This document shows positions 1 to 8,243 of a DNA stretch of 42,626 nt, one piece after another. This stretch comes from Rhizobiales bacterium Ga0077530. GTDB taxonomy: Bacteria > Pseudomonadota > Alphaproteobacteria > Rhizobiales > Hyphomicrobiaceae. A model generated the notes under the pieces. It worked only from the letters and a program-made list of their open reading frames with translations, was not told the DNA's origin and made no database searches. The position numbers were made by a program, and so were the translations under genes. The stretch is from assembly GCA_001464855.1 (NCBI GenBank), contig LNEA01000576.1, positions 1 through 42,626 of the forward strand, in the 5' to 3' direction. Each line of letters opens with the position of its first letter. Within the stretch, counting starts at the first letter, position 1.

Positions 1-1193
1 TTGCGCGTCGGCTGATAGTGCTCGACGGTGCGGCCGTCAGCGAGGTCGATCGCCACGCGAGCCGAGCGACGCTTGGGGAAATCGGCGGCGCATTGCTCGT
101 CGAGTTTCAATTCGACCTTGTCCGATAGCGCTTGTACGCGAGCGTCGGCGAGCCGCTCGGGCTCGTAGGCGTTGAGCCGGACACTGCCATGGACGAGTGC
201 GCTTGCGACAAGGAACGGTGTCGAGAAGCGGCCCTCGAACGGCGTCGTCGCCTTCGGAACGCCGGCAACTTCAAGCGTCGCGCGATAGCCGCCGACGCGG
301 ATGCGCTTGATCGCTTCCGGCGCGAAGCCGTGCGCGGCCTTGAGATGCAGCACGCCGTCGATGGCCGGGAAGGCGTGGCCGCAGCAGCCATGGTTCTTGA
401 AGGTCATCTGCGTGATGTTGTAGTGCGCGCCGAGCCCGGCCGTGGCCTTGCTCCAATCGACGGTGGTGCTCATGGCGGCGCCAAATCCGGCTTCGCCTTC
501 GAGCACATCGAGCGCGCCGGTCATGCCGTATTCGGCGCTGAGTGCAGCCATGGCGCCGGCTTCTGCGGCGTGGCCGGCGTGCAGCGGCTTCGACATTGAA
601 TCCGAGCGGAACGCCTGCTGCAGGGCCGCCGCCATCGTCGCCGATGTCGCGAGAGCGTGAGCGAATTGTTCCCGGTCGAGTTTGAGGATCGTGGCGACGG
701 CGGCGGCGGCGCCATAGGTGCCGATGGTGCCGGTCGTATGCCAATATTTGTAGTGTGACGGTTGCACCGCGAGTCCGATGCGCGTCGAGACCTCGTAGCC
801 GACGATGATCGCGGTCAGGAGGTCGGCGGCGGTGGCGCCCTTCGCTTGTGCGGCGGCAAGCGCGGCGCTGATCGTCGGGCAGCCGGGGTGGTAGATCGCG
901 TCGCGGAAGATGTCGTCGAATTCGATAGTGTGCGACGCGGTGCCGTTGATCAGCGCGGCGGTGCGCAGCGATCCGAACTTATCAGAGCCGTAAACGTAGG
1001 CGCGACCGTGCCCAAGTTCGTCGTCGAGCCCCTTGATCATCGCCTGGGCGGGATCGACGATCGATCCCGGCAGCAGCGACGCGAACCAGTCGATCAACGC
1101 GCGCTTGGCGTGATGGCGGACCTCTGCCGGCAGTTCGCGCGCCCGCTCGGCGACGCCATACTCGGCCAATTTCTCGACGATCGTACTCGTCAT
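1..1193 (-). CDS. MmgE/PrpD family protein (3' end cut by window)
   Basis: The reverse strand stays open from ATG at 1193 to the window edge, about 397 codons. The translation begins MTSTIVEKLAEYGV and carries family hallmarks: an N-terminal all-helical domain with HTIEFDD at about residues 95-101, and the KNHGCCGHAFPAIDG motif in the second half. The family includes 2-methylcitrate dehydratase PrpD, cis-aconitate decarboxylase and immune-responsive gene 1; members are usually about 450 residues, so roughly 50 C-terminal residues lie outside the window. Many members have no assigned substrate, and there are no prpB/prpC neighbours, so a methylcitrate role is not supported. The next gene upstream on the same strand is a broken acyl-CoA synthetase gene 75 bp away. 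Together they look like remnants of an acid-catabolism cluster (inference). Confidence 0.88.
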   Translation of the reverse strand, partial: MTSTIVEKLAEYGVAERARELPAEVRHHAKRALIDWFASLLPGSIVDPAQAMIKGLDDELGHGRAYVYGSDKFGSLRTAALINGTASHTIEFDDIFRDAIYHPGCPTISAALAAAQAKGATAADLLTAIIVGYEVSTRIGLAVQPSHYKYWHTTGTIGTYGAAAAVATILKLDREQFAHALATSATMAAALQQAFRSDSMSKPLHAGHAAEAGAMAALSAEYGMTGALDVLEGEAGFGAAMSTTVDWSKATAGLGAHYNITQMTFKNHGCCGHAFPAIDGVLHLKAAHGFAPEAIKRIRVGGYRATLEVAGVPKATTPFEGRFSTPFLVASALVHGSVRLNAYEPERLADARVQALSDKVELKLDEQCAADFPKRRSARVAIDLADGRTVEHYQPTR

Positions 1194-1268
1194 CGCGCGT
1201 TTCCCCTTTGTCGGCTTGTTTTGTCCGGACAGGTTACGCGACGGTAAAGTGGATGAAAAGGACGCGGG

Positions 1269-2859
1269 TCAGAGTTTGGCCGCCATCTGGCGCAGATCGA
1301 GCCGGCGGATTTTGCCGGTCACGGTCATCGGCATCTCCGTGATGAAGTGCACGTGGCGCGGATATTCGTGTGCCGCGAGCTGTTCCTTCACGAAGGCCTG
1401 GATTTCACTCGCGAGGTCCGGCCCGCCGACGTAGCCGGGCGCGACGAGGATGAACGCGGTGACCGCTTCGCCGCGCATCGGGTCGGGTGTGCCGATGACG
1501 CCGGCCAGGGCAACGGCGGGGTGCTTCTGCAGGCATTCCTCGACTTCGCCGGGGCCGATCCGATAGCCGGCGGACTTGATGATGTCGTTGTCCCGGCCCT
1601 GGAACCAGAAATAGCCGTCCTCATCTTTGGCGGCGATGTCGCCGAGCAAGCACCAGTCGCCGCGGAATTTGTCGGCGGTGGCTTCGGGCTGCTTCCAGTA
1701 TTCGAGGAACATGACGGGGTCGGGCCGGCGCACGGCGACGATGCCGGGCTCGCCGGTCGGGAGGATATTTCCGTCGCGGTCGACGATCTCGACGATATGG
1801 CCGGGAATCGGGCGACCCATCGACCCGGGCTTGGGCGGAAACACCGGTGGGCAGTTGCCGACGACGAGATTGACCTCGGTCTGGCCGTAGAATTCGCTGA
1901 GCGTGATGCCGAACGTCTCGCGACCCCAGGCGATGATTTCGGCGCCCATGGGCTCGCCACCGGACGCGAGGGAGCGCAGGCGCACGTCGTGGCGCGCGCG
2001 TGGATTCGGGACCGCCTGAAGCATCCGCAGCGCCGTCGGGGGCATGAAGACGTTGCGCACGCCGTGGCGGGCCATCAGGGCGAAGGCGGCTTCGGGCTCG
2101 AATTTGGCGAGGCGCTGCGCGACGACGGGGATGCCGAAATAGAGCGACGGCAGCAGCACATCGAAGACGCCGCCGGCCCACGCCCAATCGGCCGGCGTCC
2201 AGAAGCGGTCGCCCGGCTGCGGGAACAGGCTGTGCGGCACCATCACGCCGGGCAGGTGGCCGAGCAGGACGCGCTGCGCGTGAAGGACGCCCTTCGGATT
2301 GCCGGTCGTGCCGGAGGTGTACATGAGGTAGGCAGGGTCATCGGCCGACGTGTCGGTCGCGATGTCGCGTGATGAGCTTTGCGCGGCGAGTTCCCAAAAT
2401 CCTTTCGCGCCGAGCGGGCCGGGGCCGTCGATCGAGATGATCTGCGCGAGTGTCGGAATATCGGTCAGGCCGGCGGCGCTGCGTTCGATGTTGTCGTGGG
2501 TTGTGATCAGCACGCCGGCGCCGCTGTCCTCCAGCCGGAAGCGGATCGCGTCCGGGCCGAACAGCGCAAACAGCGGCATCGCGACGGCGCCGAGCTTGTG
2601 ACAGGTGGATCGCGAGGATCGAACCGCGGGTGACGCCGAGCGCGCGCAAGGCGTGGGCGAGTTTGTTGGCTGCTTCCTTGATCCGTGCGAAGCTCCAAAT
2701 AGCGATCTGGCCATCGCCGTCCTCGTGGATGAGCGCCGGTGCGTCGGGCGAGGCGGCGGCATGACGGTCGCAAATGGCCTCAGCAATGTTGAAGCGCGCG
2801 GGTATGTTCCAGCGGAAGCCGGCATAGAGCTCGTCATAGGTTGCGCCGGTGATGTTCAT
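1269..2859 (-). pseudogene. acyl-CoA synthetase (AMP-forming), frameshifted with internal deletion
   Basis: Two reading frames together make one member of the ANL (AMP-binding) superfamily. The N-terminal part starts at ATG 2859 (MNITGATYDELYAGFRW...) and runs about 85 residues to AIHLSQ. The rest continues in another frame from CHKLGAVAMPLFALFG to the stop at 1269. The second part contains the P-loop YTSGTTGNPKG, the hinge and A8 region (GRDNDIIKSAGYRIGPGEVEE) and the terminal catalytic lysine motif TGKIRR. Relatives read LxQxPE...IAxxKLGAVA here, so about 10-13 residues are missing at the junction (2595-2604) and the frame changes there. The enzyme would have activated a carboxylic acid to its CoA thioester; the sequence resembles medium-chain/benzoate-type ligases, but the substrate is unknown. 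As written the gene cannot make a full enzyme. It is either a pseudogene or a sequence error. Confidence 0.85.
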
Positions 2860-3013
2860 GTGCGCTCGCCGCGGTCGATTTCCCGCGCGGATGGGAACAC
2901 GAACGACCGGGTCAGGCAAGGGCGGGCCCCGTCTCAGCTTGCCAACGTATCGGGCGCGGCGGACACTGCAGCACGCCTTCCCGCGTCCAACTTCAATCCG
3001 AAGGAACAGGCCC

Positions 3014-3321
3014 ATGATCAAACGCTACGCTGGCACGAACCCGGCGCGCAGTCGCGCTGTAGCCCATGGCAATCCGGCGCACTCTATGCGCAGACGAAGG
3101 ACGCGCTCGCGCAGATCGACGCGACGCTGGCCGAAGCGGGCACCAGCAAGTCGCGGATCTTGCGCACCACCGTCTACATCACGGACATGAGCAAGAAGCC
3201 GGAGATGGATCGCGCCTGGGACGAGTGGGTCGACAAGGCCAACGCGCCGCAGCGCGCCTGCATCGGCGTGGCGTTGGCGGACAAGGATCTCGTCGAGATC
3301 CTGGTAACGGCGGCGGTATAA
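3014..3321 (+). pseudogene. RidA family protein, frameshifted with internal deletion
   Basis: The 5' part from ATG 3014 (RBS AAGGA eight bases upstream) reads MIKRYAGTNPARSRAVAHGN. The remainder, in another frame, reads LYAQTKDALAQIDATLAEAG... to LVEILVTAAV and stops at 3319-3321. Both halves match a roughly 113-residue RidA/YjgF/L-PSP subgroup protein. That family deaminates reactive enamine/imine intermediates or related substrates as a homotrimer. Between the halves (about 3073-3082) a strand of the core sheet, some 13-16 residues, is missing and the frame shifts. The gene is divergent from the broken acyl-CoA synthetase and shares its 154-bp upstream region (2860-3013). It carries the same kind of lesion. 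A stable RidA trimer from this allele is unlikely. Confidence 0.82.
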
Positions 3322-3327
3322 AGCAAA

Positions 3328-3352
3328 GGCCGGCGTGGATGACACGCCGGCC
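3328..3352. terminator. bidirectional hairpin terminator between ridA remnant and marR
   Basis: A perfect 10-bp stem, GGCCGGCGTG / CACGCCGGCC, with a 5-base loop lies between two convergent genes. On the minus strand it is followed by TTTGCTTT, on the plus strand by CTCGAATTT, so it fits better as the terminator of the marR transcript while also serving the ridA side. Confidence 0.7.
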
Positions 3353-3380
3353 CTCGAATTTCAGTTCACTGATGGCGATA

Positions 3381-3860
3381 TCACGGCACGACCAGCCGCT
3401 CCGCCTGGGAGAGTAGGTCATCCAGCGTGCGGCGGCTTTCGAGGCCCATCACTTCGATGGCACGCTTTTGCGCGGACTGCCAAAGCGGGAAGGCATCCTG
3501 GATGACTACCTTGCCGCCCGGTGTCAGATGGAGGCCGCGGCCGCGACGGCCCGCGGGCGGATCCATCTTGATATGGCCGAGCGCCAGCAAGCGCTTCAGA
3601 TTGCGCGACAAAGTCGATTTCTCGATGTCCAGGGTGCTGCCGATCTCGGCGGCTGTGATGCCGTCCTGGTTGGCGAGTTGGGTGAGCAGCGTGAACTGGC
3701 TCGCCGTGATCTTGTGGGGGCGCAGCGCGTCGTCATAAACGCGCGTGACGATGCGCGAAAGCTGCCGCACGCGTGTGGAAATACAGGCTTCCGAAGTGGC
3801 GCTCGCGATCGAACCGATGTCGAGGGGAGCTTTGTCTACGGCCGGAGTCATGACGTTCAT
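3381..3860 (-). CDS. MarR family transcriptional regulator
   Basis: This is a 159-residue protein with a winged helix-turn-helix in the middle: ITASQFTLLTQLANQDGITAAEIG, then the recognition helix region IEKSTLSRNLKRLLALGHI, then the wing GRRGRGLHLTPGG. MarR proteins are dimeric, usually ligand-responsive repressors, and typically control a divergent or adjacent gene. Here the divergent neighbour is an alpha/beta hydrolase gene 234 bp away (start 4095), which is the most likely target (inference). ATG 3860 is chosen because AAGG lies upstream and no conserved residues precede it; ATG 3851 is an alternative. The gene ends against a strong hairpin. Confidence 0.9.
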   Translation of the reverse strand: MNVMTPAVDKAPLDIGSIASATSEACISTRVRQLSRIVTRVYDDALRPHKITASQFTLLTQLANQDGITAAEIGSTLDIEKSTLSRNLKRLLALGHIKMDPPAGRRGRGLHLTPGGKVVIQDAFPLWQSAQKRAIEVMGLESRRTLDDLLSQAERLVVP

Positions 3861-4094
3861 CGCGTACCTTCCCGATTGGTCGCCTGATGATTCTTTTGAT
3901 CAGATGCGCTGATTCGGGCGGGCTCGACAACCCGAAGCTGAGCGATCCGTGTTCGGCGCTGTGTGTGACTCGAAATCGGGGGTGTTCGGGGTGCGAAATG
4001 GCGTGTCATTGACGCGGTGAGCGCCTTCGCGCGAGAGTTCGGCTGGCCATGCAACCAAGACGGGCGTCTTTTGCCCGCGACGGAGGAAACGCCC

Positions 4095-4895
4095 ATGACA
4101 GTTCTCGACCATACCCGCGAAGGACGGGGGAAACCGACGGTCGTCTTCGTGCACGGCTTCGGCTGCGCGCGGAGCGATTGGGATCGCCAGGTGGCCCACC
4201 TGCGTGGTCGGTTCGAGACGGTGGCGCTCGACCTCGGCGGCCACGGCACAACGCCGGGCACTTCCGCTCACGAGCGGATCGAGACCCATGGCCGGGACGT
4301 CGCGGCACTGCTCGCGGAACTCGACATCGAGCGCGCGATCCTAGTCGGGCACAGCATGGGCTGCCGGGTGGTCACGCATGCCATGACCGAGGCGCGGGCA
4401 CGCGTCGCGGGGCTGGTACTGGTCGACGGCAGCCGGCTCGGGCCGGCAGGCAGCACCATTTACCTGGATCGCCACAAGCGCGTTGCCGAGATCGGCTACC
4501 GGGCGTTCGTACAGCCGCTCTTTGCGCAAATGTTCCTGCCCGGTGTCGACCCGGCCATCTCGCAACCGATCATCGATCGGGCTTTGGCGAGGCCGGAGGC
4601 GATCGCCGGCAAGCTCTTCCCCAATATCGGACGGTGGGACTCCGAGCACTTCGACACCGCTTTCGGCAGCGTGCGCGTGCCGCTACTGGCGATCCAGACC
4701 ACGACGACGACAGCGGCGGGCGAGCGCGGGCCGATGGTGGCGGGCCAGACGTCGCCCTATCTCGACGACATAAAGAGGCTGGTGCCCGGCGCCCGCATCG
4801 AGATCATACCGGGGGTCGGGCACTTCCCCCAGATCGAGCGGGCGGCCGAAGTCAACGCGCTGCTCGACGGATTTCTCGCGGAATTGAAAGAGTAA
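4095..4895 (+). CDS. alpha/beta hydrolase
   Basis: This is a 266-residue alpha/beta-hydrolase-fold enzyme. The oxyanion region is VFVHGFGCARSDWDRQ (about residues 16-31), the nucleophile elbow is GHSMG (Ser in ILVGHSMGCRVV), and the catalytic His lies in GVGHFPQIE near the C-terminus. ATG 4095 is preceded by GGAGG eight bases upstream, so the longer in-frame start at 4017 is not used. Predicted esterase, lipase or haloperoxidase-type hydrolase in the cytoplasm; the substrate cannot be told. A Thr5 run comes from a short ACG repeat near 4700-4713 and lies in a probable loop. The gene is divergent from marR, which may control it, and convergent with the patatin gene. Confidence 0.88.
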   Translation: MTVLDHTREGRGKPTVVFVHGFGCARSDWDRQVAHLRGRFETVALDLGGHGTTPGTSAHERIETHGRDVAALLAELDIERAILVGHSMGCRVVTHAMTEARARVAGLVLVDGSRLGPAGSTIYLDRHKRVAEIGYRAFVQPLFAQMFLPGVDPAISQPIIDRALARPEAIAGKLFPNIGRWDSEHFDTAFGSVRVPLLAIQTTTTTAAGERGPMVAGQTSPYLDDIKRLVPGARIEIIPGVGHFPQIERAAEVNALLDGFLAELKE

Positions 4896-4925
4896 GGGCG
4901 TCGCGCCTGCCCGAACCTCGCTCGC

Positions 4926-6032
4926 TCAGAGGTAGGCGTCGAGATCGGCCGTGGAGTCGACGCCGATCTTGTCGAACGAGTCGTTCAACCACAGCGCCGC
5001 GCGCTCGCGCCCGACATCGCGCAGCCGGGTGAGGAATTCCCAGTTCGTGTTCATTTTGGAGACGACGCTGAGCGTCTGCATGACGTCGTCGGCGGCGATC
5101 GAGTGGATCAGCATCCGCTTCATTGCGTGATCAGATACCTTGCCCTCGTCGATCAGGCGCGTGACGAAGGCGATCGCGCGCATCTCGCGCATCAATGATG
5201 AATTGAAGCTGATTTCGTTGATCCGGTTCTGGATCTCGGTGGCAGTACGCGGGATCTCCTCGCGGACGAGGGGATTCACGTGCACGACGACGACATCGCG
5301 CGACGGACTGTCATAGATCAGCGGAAAAATCGCCGGATTGCCCATGAAGCCGCCGTCCCAGTACGCTTCGCCGTCGATCTCGACGGCCTGGAACACGAGC
5401 GGCAGACAGGCCGACGCCATCACGACGTCGGGCGACACTTCGGCCGTGCCGAACACGCGCACCTTGCCCGAGCGGACGTTGGTCGCAGTGAGATGCAGGT
5501 GGGTGCGCGGGCAGGAGCGCAGTCGGGGAAAGTCTACGCATGCTTCGAGGATGGACCGTAGCGGGTTGAAGTTCAGCGGATTGAATTGGTAAGGCGACCA
5601 GAGCCGCGTCATCATGTCGAAAAACGCGAAAACCGGCGCGTTCTCCATGCTGAGAAACTCGAGCGGGATGTCGCCTTGCAAGGGTGCGCCGCCTGGATAG
5701 TTGCCGGCTTCCGAGACGCGTTGCCAGAACCCTTCGAGCGCCGCACGGCCGCCGTCGCGACCTCCGGTGCTGACGCCATGTGCAAGCACTACCGCGTTCA
5801 TTGCGCCCGCGCTGGCGCCGGAGATTCCGTAAATGTCGAGCCGCCCATCCTCGAGCAGATAGTCGAGAACGCCCCATGCAAAGGCGCCATGCGCACCGCC
5901 GCCCTGCAGTGCAATATTCACGGTCTTCGCGTCGTTGCGGATTTCGGCGTGGGGATCCGGACCGGGACGAGGGGTGGACCTGGGCTTCGATGAGCTACCG
6001 CTTGGGATTTTCGGCGAGCCGTCGCTCGGCAT
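4926..6032 (-). CDS. patatin-like phospholipase
   Basis: This is a 368-residue protein. Patatin signatures are present in order: the oxyanion glycine loop ALQGGGAHGAFAWG (about residues 41-54), the nucleophile elbow GASAG (Ser74), and the catalytic Asp in WDGGFMGN (Asp226). Together they form the Ser-Asp dyad of bacterial patatins, which release fatty acids from membrane lipids. The N-terminal 35 residues are Pro/Ser rich and lack a signal peptide, so the protein is probably cytosolic or membrane-peripheral. ATG 6032 has GGAG five bases upstream. An open frame extends much further upstream, but that part is antisense to hslV and not conserved. The gene is divergent from hslV. Confidence 0.9.
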   Translation of the reverse strand: MPSDGSPKIPSGSSSKPRSTPRPGPDPHAEIRNDAKTVNIALQGGGAHGAFAWGVLDYLLEDGRLDIYGISGASAGAMNAVVLAHGVSTGGRDGGRAALEGFWQRVSEAGNYPGGAPLQGDIPLEFLSMENAPVFAFFDMMTRLWSPYQFNPLNFNPLRSILEACVDFPRLRSCPRTHLHLTATNVRSGKVRVFGTAEVSPDVVMASACLPLVFQAVEIDGEAYWDGGFMGNPAIFPLIYDSPSRDVVVVHVNPLVREEIPRTATEIQNRINEISFNSSLMREMRAIAFVTRLIDEGKVSDHAMKRMLIHSIAADDVMQTLSVVSKMNTNWEFLTRLRDVGRERAALWLNDSFDKIGVDSTADLDAYL

Positions 6033-6204
6033 GTGATCTCCACGGAACGGCGCACTTACGACAGAAACGGCGCGCCCGGCAGGCATGAATTTCGCGTTTC
6101 GGCGGGCCGATGGCAAGCGCGCGCTTGATTTGCGCGCGGGCGGTCCCCATACCTCCGGCATGGGGCAATATGCTTGAGGCGCTACTCGAGTCCAAGGAAA
6201 TCGC

Positions 6205-6747
6205 ATGGAAACCTGGCACGCTACGACCATCCTGACGTTGCGCAAGAAGGGGCGCGTCGTTGTTGCCGGCGATGGGCAGGTCAGCCTGGGGTCGACGGTG
6301 ATCAAGTCCAATGCGCGGAAGGTGCGCGCGCTCGGCAAGGGTGACGTGATCGGCGGTTTTGCCGGCGCCACTGCCGACGCCTTCACACTGTTTGAGCGGC
6401 TCGAAGCCAAGCTCGAGCAATATCCGGGGCAGTTGACGCGCGCTTGCGTCGAACTCGCGAAGGACTGGCGAACCGATCGATTCCTGCGCCGTCTCGAGGC
6501 GATGATGCTGGTCGCCGACCGCGAGCGCACCCTTGTGCTGACCGGAACCGGCGACGTGCTCGAACCCGAGCAGGATGTGATGGGTATCGGCTCCGGCGGA
6601 AATTATGCGTTGGCGGCCGCGCGCGCGCTGCTGGACACCGACCTGGATGCCGAAGCGATCGCGCGCAAGGCGATGGCTATCGCTGCCGATATTTGCGTCT
6701 ACACGAACACCAACCTCGTCGTCGAGACGCTCGAGTCGACCCGCTGA
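6205..6747 (+). CDS. hslV: ATP-dependent protease subunit HslV
   Basis: This is a 180-residue N-terminal-nucleophile peptidase of the HslUV (ClpQY) proteasome-like protease. Compared with E. coli HslV, the catalytic threonine is the first Thr of ATTIL (Thr7), so a short six-residue leader METWHA would be removed. [36 protein letters not shown] and AIGSGG-type motifs are all recognisable. The start is supported by AAGGAA just upstream of ATG 6205. The partner ATPase gene hslU, usually nearby, is not in this window: upstream is a divergent patatin gene and downstream a convergent ribA-like gene. The subunit appears complete, so HslU is presumably encoded elsewhere. Confidence 0.96.
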   Translation: METWHATTILTLRKKGRVVVAGDGQVSLGSTVIKSNARKVRALGKGDVIGGFAGATADAFTLFERLEAKLEQYPGQLTRACVELAKDWRTDRFLRRLEAMMLVADRERTLVLTGTGDVLEPEQDVMGIGSGGNYALAAARALLDTDLDAEAIARKAMAIAADICVYTNTNLVVETLESTR

Positions 6748-6767
6748 ATCCCTGCTGACAAATAAAA

Positions 6768-6799
6768 GAGCGAGACATCGGATCGACGATGCCTCGCTC
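6768..6799. terminator. hairpin between hslV and the ribA-like gene
   Basis: GAGCGAGACATCG (6768-6780) pairs with CGATGCCTCGCTC (6787-6799) with one mismatch and a six-base loop. The minus-strand side runs into CTTTTATTTG, so it is a good terminator for the ribA-like transcript and may also stop hslV transcription. Confidence 0.7.
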
Positions 6800-6837
6800 A
6801 AGATGTCTATCGCTCTGCCGACCCGAGCAGCACGACC

Positions 6838-7470
6838 CTAGAGGGCGTGCGCCATGCGGGCTTTCTTGGTCTCGAGATAGCGGACGTTGTGCGCATTCGG
6901 AGTGCACACGACCGGCAACCGCTCGATCACATTGATTCCTTCGGCACGCAGTGCGTCGACTTTCGCCGGGTTGTTGGTGAGCAGCCGGATATCCGGCAGG
7001 CCGAGATCGAACAGGATGTGCGCCGCGAGATCATAGGTGCGGGCTTCGATCGGCGCTCCAACAGCGACGTTGGCGTCAACGGTGTCGTACCCTTGATCCT
7101 GAAGGGCATAGGCACGGATCTTGTTGACGATCCCGATACCGCGGCCTTCGTGATAGGGCAGGTAAATCAGCACCCCCAACGGGGATGTCGTAATTCTCTC
7201 GAGTGCGGCCTGCAATTGAGGATAGCAGTCGCATTTGAGGGAATGGAATATGTCACCGGTTATGCAACCGCTGTGTACACGTACGACCGGCAATTCGCTA
7301 TTTGCCTGGTTCGCCCTGTGGATCAGGACAAACGCTTGATTGTGGGGATCGTGACCCTGATAGGCTCGCGCCTCCAGGTTCAGCTCCTTCCCACGAAACT
7401 CGATCGGAAGTATGGTCTGCGCCGACCAATCGAGTTCAAGCGCGTAGGACTTAACCGCATTAGACTTCAT
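6838..7470 (-). CDS. ribA: GTP cyclohydrolase II, divergent stand-alone form
   Basis: This 210-residue protein matches GTP cyclohydrolase II, which opens the GTP imidazole ring to give the first riboflavin precursor. The zinc ligands are Cys69, Cys80 and Cys82 (SGCITGD...LKCDC). EGRGIG, NKIRAYALQDQGYDT and LLTNNPAKV are conserved, as are Tyr121 and Arg144 (E. coli Tyr105, Arg128). Two departures stand out: Glu142 replaces the catalytic Asp126 of E. coli, and Gly68 replaces the Glu before the first zinc Cys. Its first 45 residues are unlike standard RibA. There is no fused RibB and no riboflavin gene nearby. G+C is about 54% over 180 bases I counted by hand. GGAGG seven bases before ATG 7470 sets the start. 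It may be a paralog supplying a secondary pathway instead of the housekeeping enzyme (inference). Confidence 0.85.
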   Translation of the reverse strand: MKSNAVKSYALELDWSAQTILPIEFRGKELNLEARAYQGHDPHNQAFVLIHRANQANSELPVVRVHSGCITGDIFHSLKCDCYPQLQAALERITTSPLGVLIYLPYHEGRGIGIVNKIRAYALQDQGYDTVDANVAVGAPIEARTYDLAAHILFDLGLPDIRLLTNNPAKVDALRAEGINVIERLPVVCTPNAHNVRYLETKKARMAHAL

Positions 7471-7799
7471 ATTTGCGCCTCCAGACGCATTTCCAAGCGC
7501 TCACGCCATCGCACCAAATAACGTTCGTAGTCCTGCTACGGTTCCTCGTTCCCTTCAAGTTGGATTGAGACGTGCCGCCGGACGGCACCCAGACGCACTC
7601 AATCGCTCTGCCGAATGCCGGTCTATTTCAGACGGCGGCTTGCGACCGCGACAAATGCCCCAGGTTCGGTGACAATGGAATGTCATTCCGGCTGAACGGT
7701 CAATGAATAATTCAGATCCCGTCATCTCGCCAATGAACCTTCCGCTTGTGCGATGGGCCATTCTTTTTTTGCGTCCTCTGATTGCCGCCGAAGAGCCAA
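7471..7799. other. intergenic region upstream of the ribA-like gene
   Basis: No credible gene was found in this 329-bp stretch. It has fewer G/C runs than the neighbourhood. I looked for an FMN riboswitch in front of the ribA-like gene and saw none of its conserved blocks. It must hold the promoter of the ribA-like gene and the 3' end of the gtrA transcript. Confidence 0.5.
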
Positions 7800-8243
7800 C
7801 TAATGGCTTCCCCGGAAGGCGCCGTAACGCATTCCGATGTATGCGAAAAATGTGGCGACAATTGACGCGACCGCGAGGGCCAGCAGCGGATGGGCGGCGG
7901 GCCAAAAATAAAGCACCGCAGCAAAAGCAGCATAATTGAGCGCAGCGGTCGTCCACGCGATGGCGGAATACCGCGTGAACTCGCCAAGGGTCGGTGGCGT
8001 AGTGAGCGAAAAGGTTAATCGTCGATGGGCGAGCCAGCCGGCGACCATGGCGATCGATATGCCGATGAGGCGTGCGGCTAGCGGATGCAGGCCAAAGACC
8101 AGGATGCCGAGCTGCAGGACGGCTGCATCGCAGCTCAGAGCAATCAGGCCCGACAGCAGGAACCCACCCCAGTGGCGCAGCGGCGGAAGGTCCCGCGCCG
8201 GATCGGTCGCTGACCTGTTGCTTCTCAGGGGCGCCGAGTTCAT
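7800..8243 (-). CDS. GtrA family membrane protein
   Basis: This 147-residue protein has four predicted transmembrane helices (about residues 26-48, 53-72, 91-112 and 118-138) and the GtrA-family pattern FLLSGLIAL...AHRRLTFS...TRYSAIAW...FFAYIGMRY. GtrA-like proteins are thought to flip polyprenyl-phosphate-linked sugars across the inner membrane. The ATG at 8243 overlaps the stop codon of the upstream glycosyltransferase gene (ATGA), so the two are translationally coupled. That pairing is the classical GtrA/GtrB arrangement for modifying cell-surface polysaccharide. No dedicated third glycosyltransferase (GtrC type) is next to it. The acceptor is unknown. Confidence 0.88.
   Translation of the reverse strand: MNSAPLRSNRSATDPARDLPPLRHWGGFLLSGLIALSCDAAVLQLGILVFGLHPLAARLIGISIAMVAGWLAHRRLTFSLTTPPTLGEFTRYSAIAWTTAALNYAAFAAVLYFWPAAHPLLALAVASIVATFFAYIGMRYGAFRGSH

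Noticed and set aside
2605-3321. Continuous plus-strand frame that could be read as a 238-residue protein ending in a RidA domain
   Set aside because: Its first half is antisense to the acyl-CoA synthetase gene and not conserved; only the end is RidA, which is better explained by a frameshift in a normal ridA start at 3014.
4699-4713. Short ACG repeat giving five threonines in the alpha/beta hydrolase
   Set aside because: A few codon repeats in a loop are common; there is no sign of phase variation such as a neighbouring frame change.
7471-7799. Possible FMN riboswitch in front of the ribA-like gene
   Set aside because: None of the conserved RFN blocks could be found on the minus strand.
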